Part shown: one piece after another, positions 39,752-47,389 of the stretch | How positions within the stretch are numbered: the stretch's first letter is position 1 | How the letters are laid out: every line of letters starts with the position of its first letter | The notes under the pieces: model-generated | Databases searched by the model: none | The model's input: only the letters and a program-made list of their open reading frames with translations | Told to the model about the DNA's origin: nothing | Translations under genes and position numbers: made by a program | Assembly: GCF_004123835.1 (NCBI RefSeq) | Contig: NZ_MZMU01000012.1 | Location: forward strand, 434,001 to 498,000 | Direction of reading: 5' to 3' | Length of the DNA stretch: 64,000 nucleotides | Source: Rhizobium leguminosarum | Lineage (GTDB): Bacteria > Pseudomonadota > Alphaproteobacteria > Rhizobiales > Rhizobiaceae

Positions 39752-40873
39752 ATGACCGCCATCGACATGGCCATCCGCGCCGCCGCGGCCAACATCACGC
39801 TCAACGATGTCACCAAAGCCTATGACGCCGAGACCGTGGTCATCCCGCCGATGGATGTCGAGCTCCGGGCCGGCGAATTCACCGTCGTGCTCGGGCCTTC
39901 GGGCTGCGGCAAGTCCACGCTTTTGCAGATGATCGCCGGGCTGGAGCGGGTGAGCGGCGGCACGATCGTCATCGGCGGCCGGCAGGTGCAGGATCTGGAA
40001 CCGAAACATCGCGGCTGCGCCATGGTGTTCCAGAACTATGCGCTCTATCCGCATATGAGCGTCTTCGACAACATTGCCTACAGCCTCAAGGTCGCCGGTA
40101 TGCAGAAGGCCGAGCGCATCGAGCGGGTCGGGGCGGTAGCGAAGATGCTCGGCCTTTCCGATTATCTCGGCCGCAAGCCCGGGCATCTCTCCGGCGGCCA
40201 GCGCCAGCGCGTGGCGATCGGCCGGGCCATCGTGCGCGAGCCGGGCGTGCTGTTGTTCGACGAACCACTCTCCAACCTCGATGCTCAGCTCCGCCACGAC
40301 ATGCGCGTCGAACTGGCCGACCTGCACCGGCGCATCGGCGCCACCACCGTCTTCGTCACCCATGATCAGGTGGAGGCGATGACGCTGGCCGATCGCATCC
40401 TCATCCTCAACAAGGGGCGGATCGAGCAGTTCGACACGCCAAAGGCGATCTATCACCATCCAGCCTCGGTCTTCGTCGCCAAATTCATCGGCGCGCCGCC
40501 GATGAACATCCTGCCGGTCATCGGCGACGGCACGGTGCTCAGGCTCGCCGACGGGCAGGTAGTGGCGCAAGCGCGGCTTACAGGCGCCTATCAGCTCGGC
40601 ATCCGGCCGGAAGATATCCTCATCGATAGCAAGGCGGACGGGCGTGCTGCCACGGCCGCTTTGCGTTTTCGCGAGGATCTCGGCTCGCATTCGATCCTGG
40701 CGGCCGAACTCGCCGGCTCGGTCGTCAGGATCGCGACACCCTTCGGCGTCGAGATACCGGATCATAGCCAACTCTCTCTCAATCTCCCTCCCACCCGCCT
40801 GCATCTCTTCGATGCGGAAAGCGGCAGGGCCATACCAGGCGCCCTCGGCGCGCACTCAAAGGAAGTCTCATGA
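39752..40873 (+). CDS. UgpC/MalK-like ABC ATPase
   Basis: The 373-residue protein has Walker A GPSGCGKST, Q-loop MVFQNYALYPHM, signature LSGGQRQRVAIGRAI, Walker B VLLFDEPLSNLD and the H-loop FVTHDQVEAM. The C-terminal 130 residues form the MalK/UgpC-type regulatory (TOBE) domain. It powers import by the two permeases. The next gene's ATG overlaps its stop by ATGA, so the phosphodiesterase is coupled. Confidence 0.92.
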   Translation: MTAIDMAIRAAAANITLNDVTKAYDAETVVIPPMDVELRAGEFTVVLGPSGCGKSTLLQMIAGLERVSGGTIVIGGRQVQDLEPKHRGCAMVFQNYALYPHMSVFDNIAYSLKVAGMQKAERIERVGAVAKMLGLSDYLGRKPGHLSGGQRQRVAIGRAIVREPGVLLFDEPLSNLDAQLRHDMRVELADLHRRIGATTVFVTHDQVEAMTLADRILILNKGRIEQFDTPKAIYHHPASVFVAKFIGAPPMNILPVIGDGTVLRLADGQVVAQARLTGAYQLGIRPEDILIDSKADGRAATAALRFREDLGSHSILAAELAGSVVRIATPFGVEIPDHSQLSLNLPPTRLHLFDAESGRAIPGALGAHSKEVS

Positions 40874-41700
40874 AATACATCGACCATATTGCCGACCCGT
40901 CGCGTTCCTGCGCCATCGTCGCCCATCGCGGTGCCTGGCATCAGGCTCCTGAGAACAGCCTCGCCGCGATCGAGAATGCGATTGCCGGCGGCTATGACAT
41001 CGTCGAGGTGGACATCCGCCAGAGCGCCGACGGCGTGCTGTTCATCCTGCATGACGACACGCTCGAGCGCATGGCCGGCATCGACCGCATCCCCGAGGAG
41101 ATGACGATCGCCGAGATCACCAGCCTGCGGCTGCGCATGGCCGATGGCGGGCCGGACCAGCCGTTCACGACGCAGACCGTTCCGACGCTGGAACAAGTGC
41201 TCGAAACCGTGCGCGGCCGCATCTTCGTCGATCTCGATCTCAAGGACCTCGAGATGATGGGCATCGTTGCCGCCAAGGTCAAAGAGATGGGCATGGCCGA
41301 TCAGGTCGATCTCAAGGCTCGCGCCGGCACGCCGGAGGCGCTGGCTTGGCTCGCCAGGCAGCCCGGCATGGACGGCATTCCGTTCATGGGCCAGGCGTTC
41401 TTCAGGGTCGGGAGCGCCGAAGAGACAGCCAAGGCAGTCATCGCGGCGCGCCCCTTCATGTGCGAAGCCAAGTTCGATGCGCTTGAGACGCTGGCCGGCC
41501 AGCACGAGCGTCTGCGCAACGCCGGAATCTCGCTCTGGGTCAACACGCTCGATCCGGTCTCCTGCTGCGGCTTGACCGACAGTGCGGCCCTTGAAGATCC
41601 GGATGCAATCTGGGGACGGATGATGGCAGCCGGCATCAGCGTCATCCAGACCGACCAGCCCGCGGCGCTCAAAGCCTATATCGAGGCGCGCCGCGCATGA
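40870..41700 (+). CDS. Glycerophosphodiester phosphodiesterase (UgpQ-like)
   Basis: The 276-residue protein has the GDPD signature: VAHRGAWHQAPENSLAAI, VEVDIRQSADGVLFILHDDTLERM, and a TIM-barrel with VFVDLDLKDLE-type strands. It would hydrolyse glycerophosphodiesters to sn-glycerol-3-phosphate and an alcohol, in the cytoplasm since no signal peptide is seen. It overlaps both the upstream ATPase and the downstream phosphatase gene by ATGA. This fits a transporter of glycerophosphodiesters with a dedicated catabolic enzyme, as in E. coli ugpBAECQ. Confidence 0.92.
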   Translation: MKYIDHIADPSRSCAIVAHRGAWHQAPENSLAAIENAIAGGYDIVEVDIRQSADGVLFILHDDTLERMAGIDRIPEEMTIAEITSLRLRMADGGPDQPFTTQTVPTLEQVLETVRGRIFVDLDLKDLEMMGIVAAKVKEMGMADQVDLKARAGTPEALAWLARQPGMDGIPFMGQAFFRVGSAEETAKAVIAARPFMCEAKFDALETLAGQHERLRNAGISLWVNTLDPVSCCGLTDSAALEDPDAIWGRMMAAGISVIQTDQPAALKAYIEARRA

Positions 41701-42527
41701 GGGAAGTGTCGGACGACATATTCTCGGCCGTGATGGAGGATATGCGCCGGGCGGCGGTGGCGGAGATCCTGCCCCGCTTCCTCGGCGTCACCGCCGAGGG
41801 TATTCGCACCAAGACGGCGCCCGACGATCTGGTGACCGATGCCGATCTCGGCGCCGAGCGACGGCTGAACGAAGCGCTGTCGGCGCACTTTCCCGAGGCG
41901 CTGCTGGTCGGCGAGGAAGCGGTTTCGGCCGATCCCGCCATTCTGACGCGGCTTGGCGACGCCGATCTCGCCGTCATCATCGATCCTGTCGACGGCACCT
42001 GGAATTTCGCCCACGGCCTGCCGCTGTTCGGCATGATCGTGGCGATCGTCTCCGGCGGAGAGACGGTGGCCGGGCTGATCCACTATCCGGTGACCGGCGA
42101 TTACCTCGCCGCCCGGCTGGGGCAGGGTGCATGGCACATCGCCCGCGATGGCACGCAGACCCGGCTCAGCGTCGCACCGCCAGGGCCGATTGGGGAAATG
42201 CACGGCTTCGTGCCGCTGCATATGTTTCCCGCCGAGGAGCAGCCGGTCTACGCTCGGAGCATGCTGCACTTTGCCCGCACGACCACATGGCGCTGCTCGG
42301 CTTATGAATACCGGGCGGTGGCAACAGGCGCTATGAGCTTTTCGCTCAACGCCGAGCTCAAACCCTGGGACCACGCCGCCGGCGTGCTGATCCACCAAGA
42401 AGCCGGCGGCTACGGGGCATTGCTCAGCGGTGAAGCCTATCGCCCGGCAATGGCCAGGGGAAGGCTGCTGCTGGCGCCGGATTCGGCAAGCTGGGAGGCG
42501 ATTGGCCGGAGTTTTGTCGAGGAGTGA
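41697..42527 (+). CDS. Inositol monophosphatase-family phosphatase
   Basis: The 276-residue protein has the FIG superfamily metal-site motifs: LLVGEEAVS (Glu pair), IIDPVDGTWNFAHGLPLFGMIVAIVSGG (DPxDGT) and a C-terminal KPWDHAAGVLIHQEAGG. Such Mg2+-dependent phosphatases act on inositol-phosphate, histidinol-phosphate or 3'-phosphoadenosine-5'-phosphate. Here it is the last gene of the Ugp-like operon and is translationally coupled to the glycerophosphodiesterase. Glycerophosphoinositol is thus a candidate substrate of the whole pathway. The exact substrate cannot be read from sequence. Confidence 0.88.
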   Translation: MREVSDDIFSAVMEDMRRAAVAEILPRFLGVTAEGIRTKTAPDDLVTDADLGAERRLNEALSAHFPEALLVGEEAVSADPAILTRLGDADLAVIIDPVDGTWNFAHGLPLFGMIVAIVSGGETVAGLIHYPVTGDYLAARLGQGAWHIARDGTQTRLSVAPPGPIGEMHGFVPLHMFPAEEQPVYARSMLHFARTTTWRCSAYEYRAVATGAMSFSLNAELKPWDHAAGVLIHQEAGGYGALLSGEAYRPAMARGRLLLAPDSASWEAIGRSFVEE

Positions 42528-42662
42528 AGGCGATTGTGCTTTGGCACGAAGCTCTGGCGCGCCGTCGCTTGCGACGCGCCATTCCAGCCATGCAGTCATC
42601 CAGCATTCGGCGTGCTGTTCCTGGTGTGCCGACAGGATCTCAGGCGAAAGCGCCTCACCAAT

Positions 42663-42800
42663 CTCCGTCATTCCTGTGCTCGTCACAGGAATCCAGCCAC
42701 GGCGTGTCCACGTGAGGGACTCTCATCCTACGAAGCACTTCTCCCGCGCTCAAGGACGTGAGCGCACTGGATTCCTGTGACGAGCACAGGAATGACGGAG
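42663..42800. repeat. Pair of 34-bp inverted repeats, each itself a hairpin
   Basis: Positions 42663-42696 and 42767-42800 are perfect reverse complements; each contains ATTCCTGTG…CACAGGAAT as its own hairpin. They flank 70 bases without coding signals. A related hairpin occurs at 62739-62765. The remaining parts of the 492-base gap (42528-42662 and 42801-43019) hold no gene I can support. It resembles a small non-autonomous repeat element of rhizobia. Confidence 0.75.
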
Positions 42801-43019
42801 GGGAGGTTGGGCGAGTTTATAAGCGGGGAGATGGAGGCGACATTCCTCCGCGGATCAGCGTCCTCGATGGCCGATGCTGGGATCAATATGCGAACTCAAG
42901 CCAGAGGCGAGGCAATCACCGCAAGTGCAGGGAAACGAGTCGGATTTTCTGCCGGCAGCGTTGAGATCCGGCAGCGGTCCGGACTTCACCTGGCCCCCGA
43001 CAGGCGCTAAAAATGAGAC

Positions 43020-43661
43020 ATGCGCTACACATTCGCCATAGGTGATATCCACGGCTGTATCGATCCGCTGAAAAGGATGATCGATCGGATCGAGGCTTAT
43101 GCGCCTGAAGGGACGGCTGTCTTTCTTGGCGACTATATCGATCGCGGGCCTGACAGCAAAAGTGTTCTCGACCGGATCATTGCCGGTCCATCGGGGCCGT
43201 GGAGATGGATCTGCCTGAAAGGCAATCATGAGGATATGATGGTCGCTGCCTATGCCGACGGTCAGAGCAGAGCCGTGTGGCTCGGCAACGGCGGGCTGGA
43301 GACCGAAATATCCTATGGCGGCAGGGTTTTGCCGCAGCATCTGCAATGGGCGGCCGATCGTCCCCTCACGCATGTCGATCGGCATCGCATCTTCGTCCAC
43401 GCCGGTGTCGATCCGGCATTTCCGCTGGACCGGCAGAGCGAGCAGGATCTTCTATGGATACGATTCCCTCCCGATTGGTCCGGCGACTATTGGGGCAAGC
43501 ACATGGTCCACGGCCACACACCATCGCTGTCCAATCCGGTGACGACAGGAAACCGCACCAACATCGACAGCGGCTGCGTCTTCGGCGGCAAGCTTTCCTG
43601 CGCGGTGTTCGATGACGAGATTGCCGGCGGGCCGATCGACTTTATCGAGGTGAGGGCATGA
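43020..43661 (+). CDS. PP1-like metallophosphoesterase (serine/threonine phosphatase family)
   Basis: The 213-residue protein has the calcineurin-like phosphoesterase motifs GDIHG (8-12), GDYIDRG, GNHED, HAGVD and HGHT in order. The set matches bacterial PrpA/PrpB-type phosphatases that hydrolyse phosphoprotein or small substrates with two metal ions. There is no signal peptide. A repeat-rich gap separates it from the Ugp-like operon, so it is probably transcribed separately. Diadenosine tetraphosphatase is an alternative. Confidence 0.9.
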   Translation: MRYTFAIGDIHGCIDPLKRMIDRIEAYAPEGTAVFLGDYIDRGPDSKSVLDRIIAGPSGPWRWICLKGNHEDMMVAAYADGQSRAVWLGNGGLETEISYGGRVLPQHLQWAADRPLTHVDRHRIFVHAGVDPAFPLDRQSEQDLLWIRFPPDWSGDYWGKHMVHGHTPSLSNPVTTGNRTNIDSGCVFGGKLSCAVFDDEIAGGPIDFIEVRA

Positions 43662-43725
43662 ACTTGGTCGCTTTGGTAAGGGGGTAAGGCCGGACGCGGC
43701 TGAGCGGGAGTGCGGCTTGCTCCCT

Positions 43726-43881
43726 CTTCTCCCCAGCGGGGAGAAGGTGGCCCGAAGGGTCGGATGAGGGGGCCGCATGGCACATCATTCATTGCCCTTC
43801 GCTTGCGCTCAGTGCATTCGCGGATTTGCCGCTCACCCCCTCATCTGCCCTAACGGGCATCTTCTCCCCGCTGGGGAGAAG
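43726..43881 (-). repeat. RIME-type intergenic mosaic repeat, copy C (inverted)
   Basis: It has the same palindrome-to-palindrome layout as copies A and B, but the core blocks (GCTCACCCCCTCATC, CCGAAGGGTCGG) read in the opposite direction. It ends at 43881, so it overlaps the last codons of the small gene 43850-44221, whose C-terminal residues SSPQRGEDAR come from the repeat. Confidence 0.88.
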
Positions 43882-44221
43882 AGGGCGCGGCGAGCCGCAG
43901 CCAGGGCGCCAGGTGGAAGCCGCTCATCAGCAAGTACATGGGCACCATTCCGCCGATCGGGAAGGCATCCGGCGTCGTCATGCAGATCATGTCGGCGCTG
44001 CCGGTCGTGGCCGTCAGCAGCGCCATGATCGCGAATGTCGGAGCGGCGGCGAGTGATAGCCAGTCGCCGGCGCGGGCGGCGATCCGGCCGCCCGGGCTAG
44101 CGATGCCACTGCTCGGCTTAGCAGCTGATGCGTCTGCTGAGGCGGCCAGCGAGAGCCATTCGGCGGAGTTGAGAGCGACGTTGCCGTCGCCTCGCTCTGG
44201 AGTATGGGCGGAGAGCAGCAT
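43850..44221 (-). CDS. Small membrane protein downstream of the DUF899 gene
   Basis: From the ATG at 44221, after AAGGAG, the 123-residue product has one or two hydrophobic segments: a central WLSLAAAPTFAIMALLTAT and a C-terminal GMVPMYLLMSGFHLAPWLRLA. The last ten residues derive from the RIME repeat, so the original end may have been earlier. It starts five bases after the DUF899 stop, so it is co-transcribed. The pattern is common next to DUF899 genes in rhizobia, from memory; the function is unknown. Confidence 0.6.
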   Translation of the reverse strand: MLLSAHTPERGDGNVALNSAEWLSLAASADASAAKPSSGIASPGGRIAARAGDWLSLAAAPTFAIMALLTATTGSADMICMTTPDAFPIGGMVPMYLLMSGFHLAPWLRLAAPSSPQRGEDAR

Positions 44222-44226
44222 CGGCG

Positions 44227-45024
44227 TCACTCCTTGCCGTACCGGTCGTGGTGGCGCCACCAGATGCCGGTTTCGTTGCGGCCCTTGGGTGCGCGGTCGA
44301 GCCATTGATACATGCCCCATAACCCGTCCAGCCCGCGCGCATAGCTGGAATAGCTGTGGTAGACGGCGCCGTCGATGAGCTCAAAGGCGCTGACACCCGG
44401 GCGGTCGCGGGTATAGGTGGGAACGTCGGTGCCGGTCATGGCGGCGATCTGAGCGATCGGGGCCTCGCTGTCGCGGGGCTGCCACTCCTGGACAGTCCTG
44501 CCTGGGAGGGGTTCGGGCGCGGGCGGTTCGCGGCGGTAATTATAGTCTACCTCGCCCTGGTGCTGCTGCTCGGCAGAGAACCAGACGCTGAAATCGCCGT
44601 TGAAGTCGCTGCCGAAGGAGGAGGCCCAGGGAAAGCTCCAGTCCATCCGCCGCTTGAACGCTTCGAGCTTTGCGAGCGGCGCGCGCGAGACCGCCCAAAA
44701 GGCGACATCGTGGTTTTCGAGATGGACGAAGAAGCCGTTGAAACCGTCGGCGATCGAGGAGCAGGACGGGCATCCCTCGGTATAATCCGGTCCGAACATG
44801 AAGTGATAGACGAGAAGCTGCGAGCGCCCGCCGAAGAGATCCTTCAGCGAGACGTTGCCGCCGTCGGTGTCGAAGCGGTATTGCTTGTCGATCCTGACAC
44901 GCGGCAATTGCTGGCGCTTCATCGCCAGCGCGTCGCTCTGCCGGGTCAGTTCCTTCTCCTCCTCGAGCAGATCGAGCCTTGCTGCCAGCCACTGCTGGCG
45001 TGTTGTGTTCAGCTGTGCCGTCAT
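44227..45024 (-). CDS. DUF899-family thioredoxin-like protein
   Basis: The 265-residue protein has an N-terminal helix, then KDLFGGRSQLLVYHFMFGPDYTEGCPSCSSIADGFNGFFVHLENHDVAFWAVSRAPL, the DUF899 signature with a CPSC redox pair on a thioredoxin-like fold, and a C-terminal VSAFELIDGAVYHSYSSYARGLDGLWGMYQWLDRAPKGRNE. Members are uncharacterised, probably redox-active cytoplasmic proteins. The ATG follows AAAGGAG. It is divergent from an HTH/TPR regulator gene. Confidence 0.93.
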   Translation of the reverse strand: MTAQLNTTRQQWLAARLDLLEEEKELTRQSDALAMKRQQLPRVRIDKQYRFDTDGGNVSLKDLFGGRSQLLVYHFMFGPDYTEGCPSCSSIADGFNGFFVHLENHDVAFWAVSRAPLAKLEAFKRRMDWSFPWASSFGSDFNGDFSVWFSAEQQHQGEVDYNYRREPPAPEPLPGRTVQEWQPRDSEAPIAQIAAMTGTDVPTYTRDRPGVSAFELIDGAVYHSYSSYARGLDGLWGMYQWLDRAPKGRNETGIWWRHHDRYGKE

Positions 45025-45143
45025 GGGTCTTCTCCTTTGCCTGTCTCTCGTCGTAGCATCCGGCGCAGGCTTGCTTGCCGGTCGACGACAAATCTAAGGC
45101 CGAGTGGGGGAATGGCGGGAGTGACAAGTGTGACGGGATTTGA

Positions 45144-46364
45144 ATGGACTCGCTGATCACGGCGGCGGCGCGGGCGCTGGCAGTGGGCGATGCGCTCGGC
45201 GCGCTGAAGCGGGTGGCCCTTCGCGACGATGCGCCGGCGTTGGCGCTGCGCGGCATCGCGATGGCGCAGCTCGGCGATCTCGTCCGCGCCAAGGCGCTGC
45301 TGAAGAGTGCGGCGCGTGCTTTCGGTCCAAGGGAGGCGATAGCGCGAGCCCGCTGCGTGGTCGCCGAGGCCGAGATCGCGCTGGTCTCGCGCGATCTCAC
45401 CTGGCCGCCTAAGGAGCTGGAGGCTGCGCGCAAGGTGCTCGAAGCGCATGGCGACAGGATCAATGCCGCCCATGCCAGGAATGTCGAGCTTCGCCGGCTG
45501 GTGCTGATCGGCCGGCTCGACGAGGCCGAGCGGGCGCTCGAAACACTCGATCCGACGCCGCTGCCGCCGGCGGCAAGGGCTGCCCATGAGCTGGTGGTCG
45601 CGGGCATCGCGATCCGGCGCCTGCAGACGAAAGCGGCGCGTGCAGCACTCGACCGGGCGAGGCAGGCGGCGCGCGAGGCCGGTATGCCCGTATTGACGGC
45701 GGAGGTGGAAAATGCCGCCGTCGTGCTCAACGCGCCCGTGGCGCGGCTGATCTCGCGCTGGCGGGAAAGCCCGCTGCTGCTCGAGGAGGTGGAAGAGCTG
45801 CTAGGTTCGGGCACGCTCGTCGTCGATGCCTGCCGCCATGTCGTGCGCGACGATCAGCTTTCGGTGTCGCTGGCAACGCGGCCGGTGCTCTTCACGCTCG
45901 CCCGGACGCTTGCCGAAGCCTGGCCGGCGGATGTGGCACGCGGCACACTCATCGCGCGCGCTTTCCGCGGCAAACATGCCGATGAATCGCATCGTGCCCG
46001 GCTGCGCGTCGAGATCGGCCGGCTGCGTGCCGAAATGCGGGGATTGGCGGAGGTCTCGGCGACGAAACGCGGCTTTGCGCTTTCGCCGCGCCGTGCCGGA
46101 GAGACCGCCGTGCTGGCGCCGCTGGTCGAAGGCCAGCATGGGGCGGTGCTTGCCTTTCTCGCCGATGGCGAGGCGTGGTCGAGCTCGGCGTTGGCGATCG
46201 CGCTCGGCGCCAGCCCGCGCACCGTGCAGCGGGCGCTGGATTCGCTCGCCGATGAAGGCAGGGTGCAGTCCTTGGGGCGCGGGCGGGCGCGGCGCTGGAT
46301 GAGCCCGCCGCTACCCGGTTTCCCGACGATCTTGTTACTCCCGGGACCTTTGCCAAGCGACTAG
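45144..46364 (+). CDS. TPR-rich helix-turn-helix regulator
   Basis: The 406-residue protein has an all-helical N-terminal part of TPR-like repeats (about 1-215; repeats such as ARAKALLKSAARAFGPREAIARARCVVAEAEIALV). A C-terminal DNA-binding part follows: a winged-helix-like region (about 250-300) and a second helix-turn-helix (about 320-385, AVLAFLADGEAWSSSALAIALGASPRTVQRALDSLADEGRV). I do not know a close named relative. It is followed 49 bases later by the beta-propeller gene and is divergent from DUF899, so it may control both. Confidence 0.75.
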   Translation: MDSLITAAARALAVGDALGALKRVALRDDAPALALRGIAMAQLGDLVRAKALLKSAARAFGPREAIARARCVVAEAEIALVSRDLTWPPKELEAARKVLEAHGDRINAAHARNVELRRLVLIGRLDEAERALETLDPTPLPPAARAAHELVVAGIAIRRLQTKAARAALDRARQAAREAGMPVLTAEVENAAVVLNAPVARLISRWRESPLLLEEVEELLGSGTLVVDACRHVVRDDQLSVSLATRPVLFTLARTLAEAWPADVARGTLIARAFRGKHADESHRARLRVEIGRLRAEMRGLAEVSATKRGFALSPRRAGETAVLAPLVEGQHGAVLAFLADGEAWSSSALAIALGASPRTVQRALDSLADEGRVQSLGRGRARRWMSPPLPGFPTILLLPGPLPSD

Positions 46365-46413
46365 TATGGTCTGACTGATGAAGATGGCCCTACGGGCGAA
46401 CAGGATGGAAGAG

Positions 46414-47046
46414 ATGAAGAAATCGACAGCGACGATCATCCGCGAATACGGACCTTTCCCAGGCGCGGAACACATCAATGGCGTCACCTTCGACGGTGAA
46501 CACGTCTGGTTCGCCTCGGGCGACAAGCTGAACGCGCTCGATCCGGCAAGCGGCGAGGTGGTACGCTCGATCGAGGTCGCGTCGCATGCCGGCACGGCTT
46601 TCGACGGCACGTTCCTCTATCAGATCGCCGAGGATGTCATTCACAAGATTGACCCGAAGACCGGACGTATCCTTTCCACCATCCCGGCGCCCGGCAATGG
46701 CGGCGATTCCGGCCTTGCCTGGGCCGAAGGCTCGCTCTGGGTCGGCCAGCACCGGGGCCGCAGGATCCATCAGATCGACCCGGAAACTGGCAAGATCCTG
46801 CGCACCATCGAATCCAACCGCGTCGTGACAGGCGTCACCTGGGTCGACGGCCAGCTCTGGCACGGCACCTGGGAGGGCGACGACAGCGACGTCAGGCGCA
46901 TCGATCCCGAAACGGGGGAGGTGCTGGAGCGGCTGGAGATGCCCGAGGGCACCGGCGTCTCCGGTCTCGAATCCGACGGCGCCGACTGCTTCTTCTGCGG
47001 TGGTGGCGGCAGCGGCAAGATTCGCGCGGTGCGCCGGCCGGGGTGA
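46414..47046 (+). CDS. Beta-propeller protein (virginiamycin-B-lyase / glutamine-cyclotransferase-like)
   Basis: The ATG at 46414 follows GGAAGAG. The 210-residue protein is made of repeated blades: VTFDGEHVWFASGDKLNALDPASGEVVRSIEV, IHKIDPKTGRILSTIPAPG, IHQIDPETGKILRTIESN and VRRIDPETGEVLERLEMPEG. These are PQQ-like or Vgb-type propeller repeats. There is no signal peptide. The function is unknown; both enzymes and binding proteins use this fold. It is likely in one transcript with the TPR-HTH gene. Confidence 0.8.
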   Translation: MKKSTATIIREYGPFPGAEHINGVTFDGEHVWFASGDKLNALDPASGEVVRSIEVASHAGTAFDGTFLYQIAEDVIHKIDPKTGRILSTIPAPGNGGDSGLAWAEGSLWVGQHRGRRIHQIDPETGKILRTIESNRVVTGVTWVDGQLWHGTWEGDDSDVRRIDPETGEVLERLEMPEGTGVSGLESDGADCFFCGGGGSGKIRAVRRPG

Positions 47047-47068
47047 GGCCTGGTCCCGCAAAGCGGGA

Positions 47069-47093
47069 GTGATCGATCCAGTGGATCGATCAC
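47069..47093. repeat. Perfect hairpin in the gap after the propeller gene
   Basis: GTGATCGATCC (47069-47079) and GGATCGATCAC (47083-47093) form a perfect 11-bp stem with a 3-base loop. No T-run follows in either direction; it may stabilise or end the upstream transcript. The rest of the 343-base gap is the AT-richer promoter region of the autotransporter. Confidence 0.6.
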
Positions 47094-47327
47094 AGGGCCG
47101 AACGCCCTGAGCTATGCGAAGGGCCGGGAGAGGCAAAAAAGACAAGGCGAAGTTGTCGATGCGGTGTGGGCGGGGGGACGGCCAGCCGCTGCAAGGAAAA
47201 CAAAGTGCGGCGATGTTTCGGCTGCCGTCAGCCGGGTGGCCGATCAACGGCTTTGCCTTCAGGGCCATTTTTAGCGCCCGAGACCATCATAATTTCTTAA
47301 CACTCGTCAATTTTAATCGCGGCTTAG

Positions 47328-47356
47328 TTGCCGATTCGATAAAGCTTGTTTTAAAT
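47328..47356 (+). promoter_or_regulatory. Candidate promoter of the autotransporter gene
   Basis: TTGCCG (47328-47333) and TTAAAT (47351-47356) are 17 bases apart in the AT-rich part of the gap. The -10 match is weak. Confidence 0.35.
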
Positions 47357-47389
47357 CAATCTTTAAGAGCATTTTATTGGGGGCGGCAT

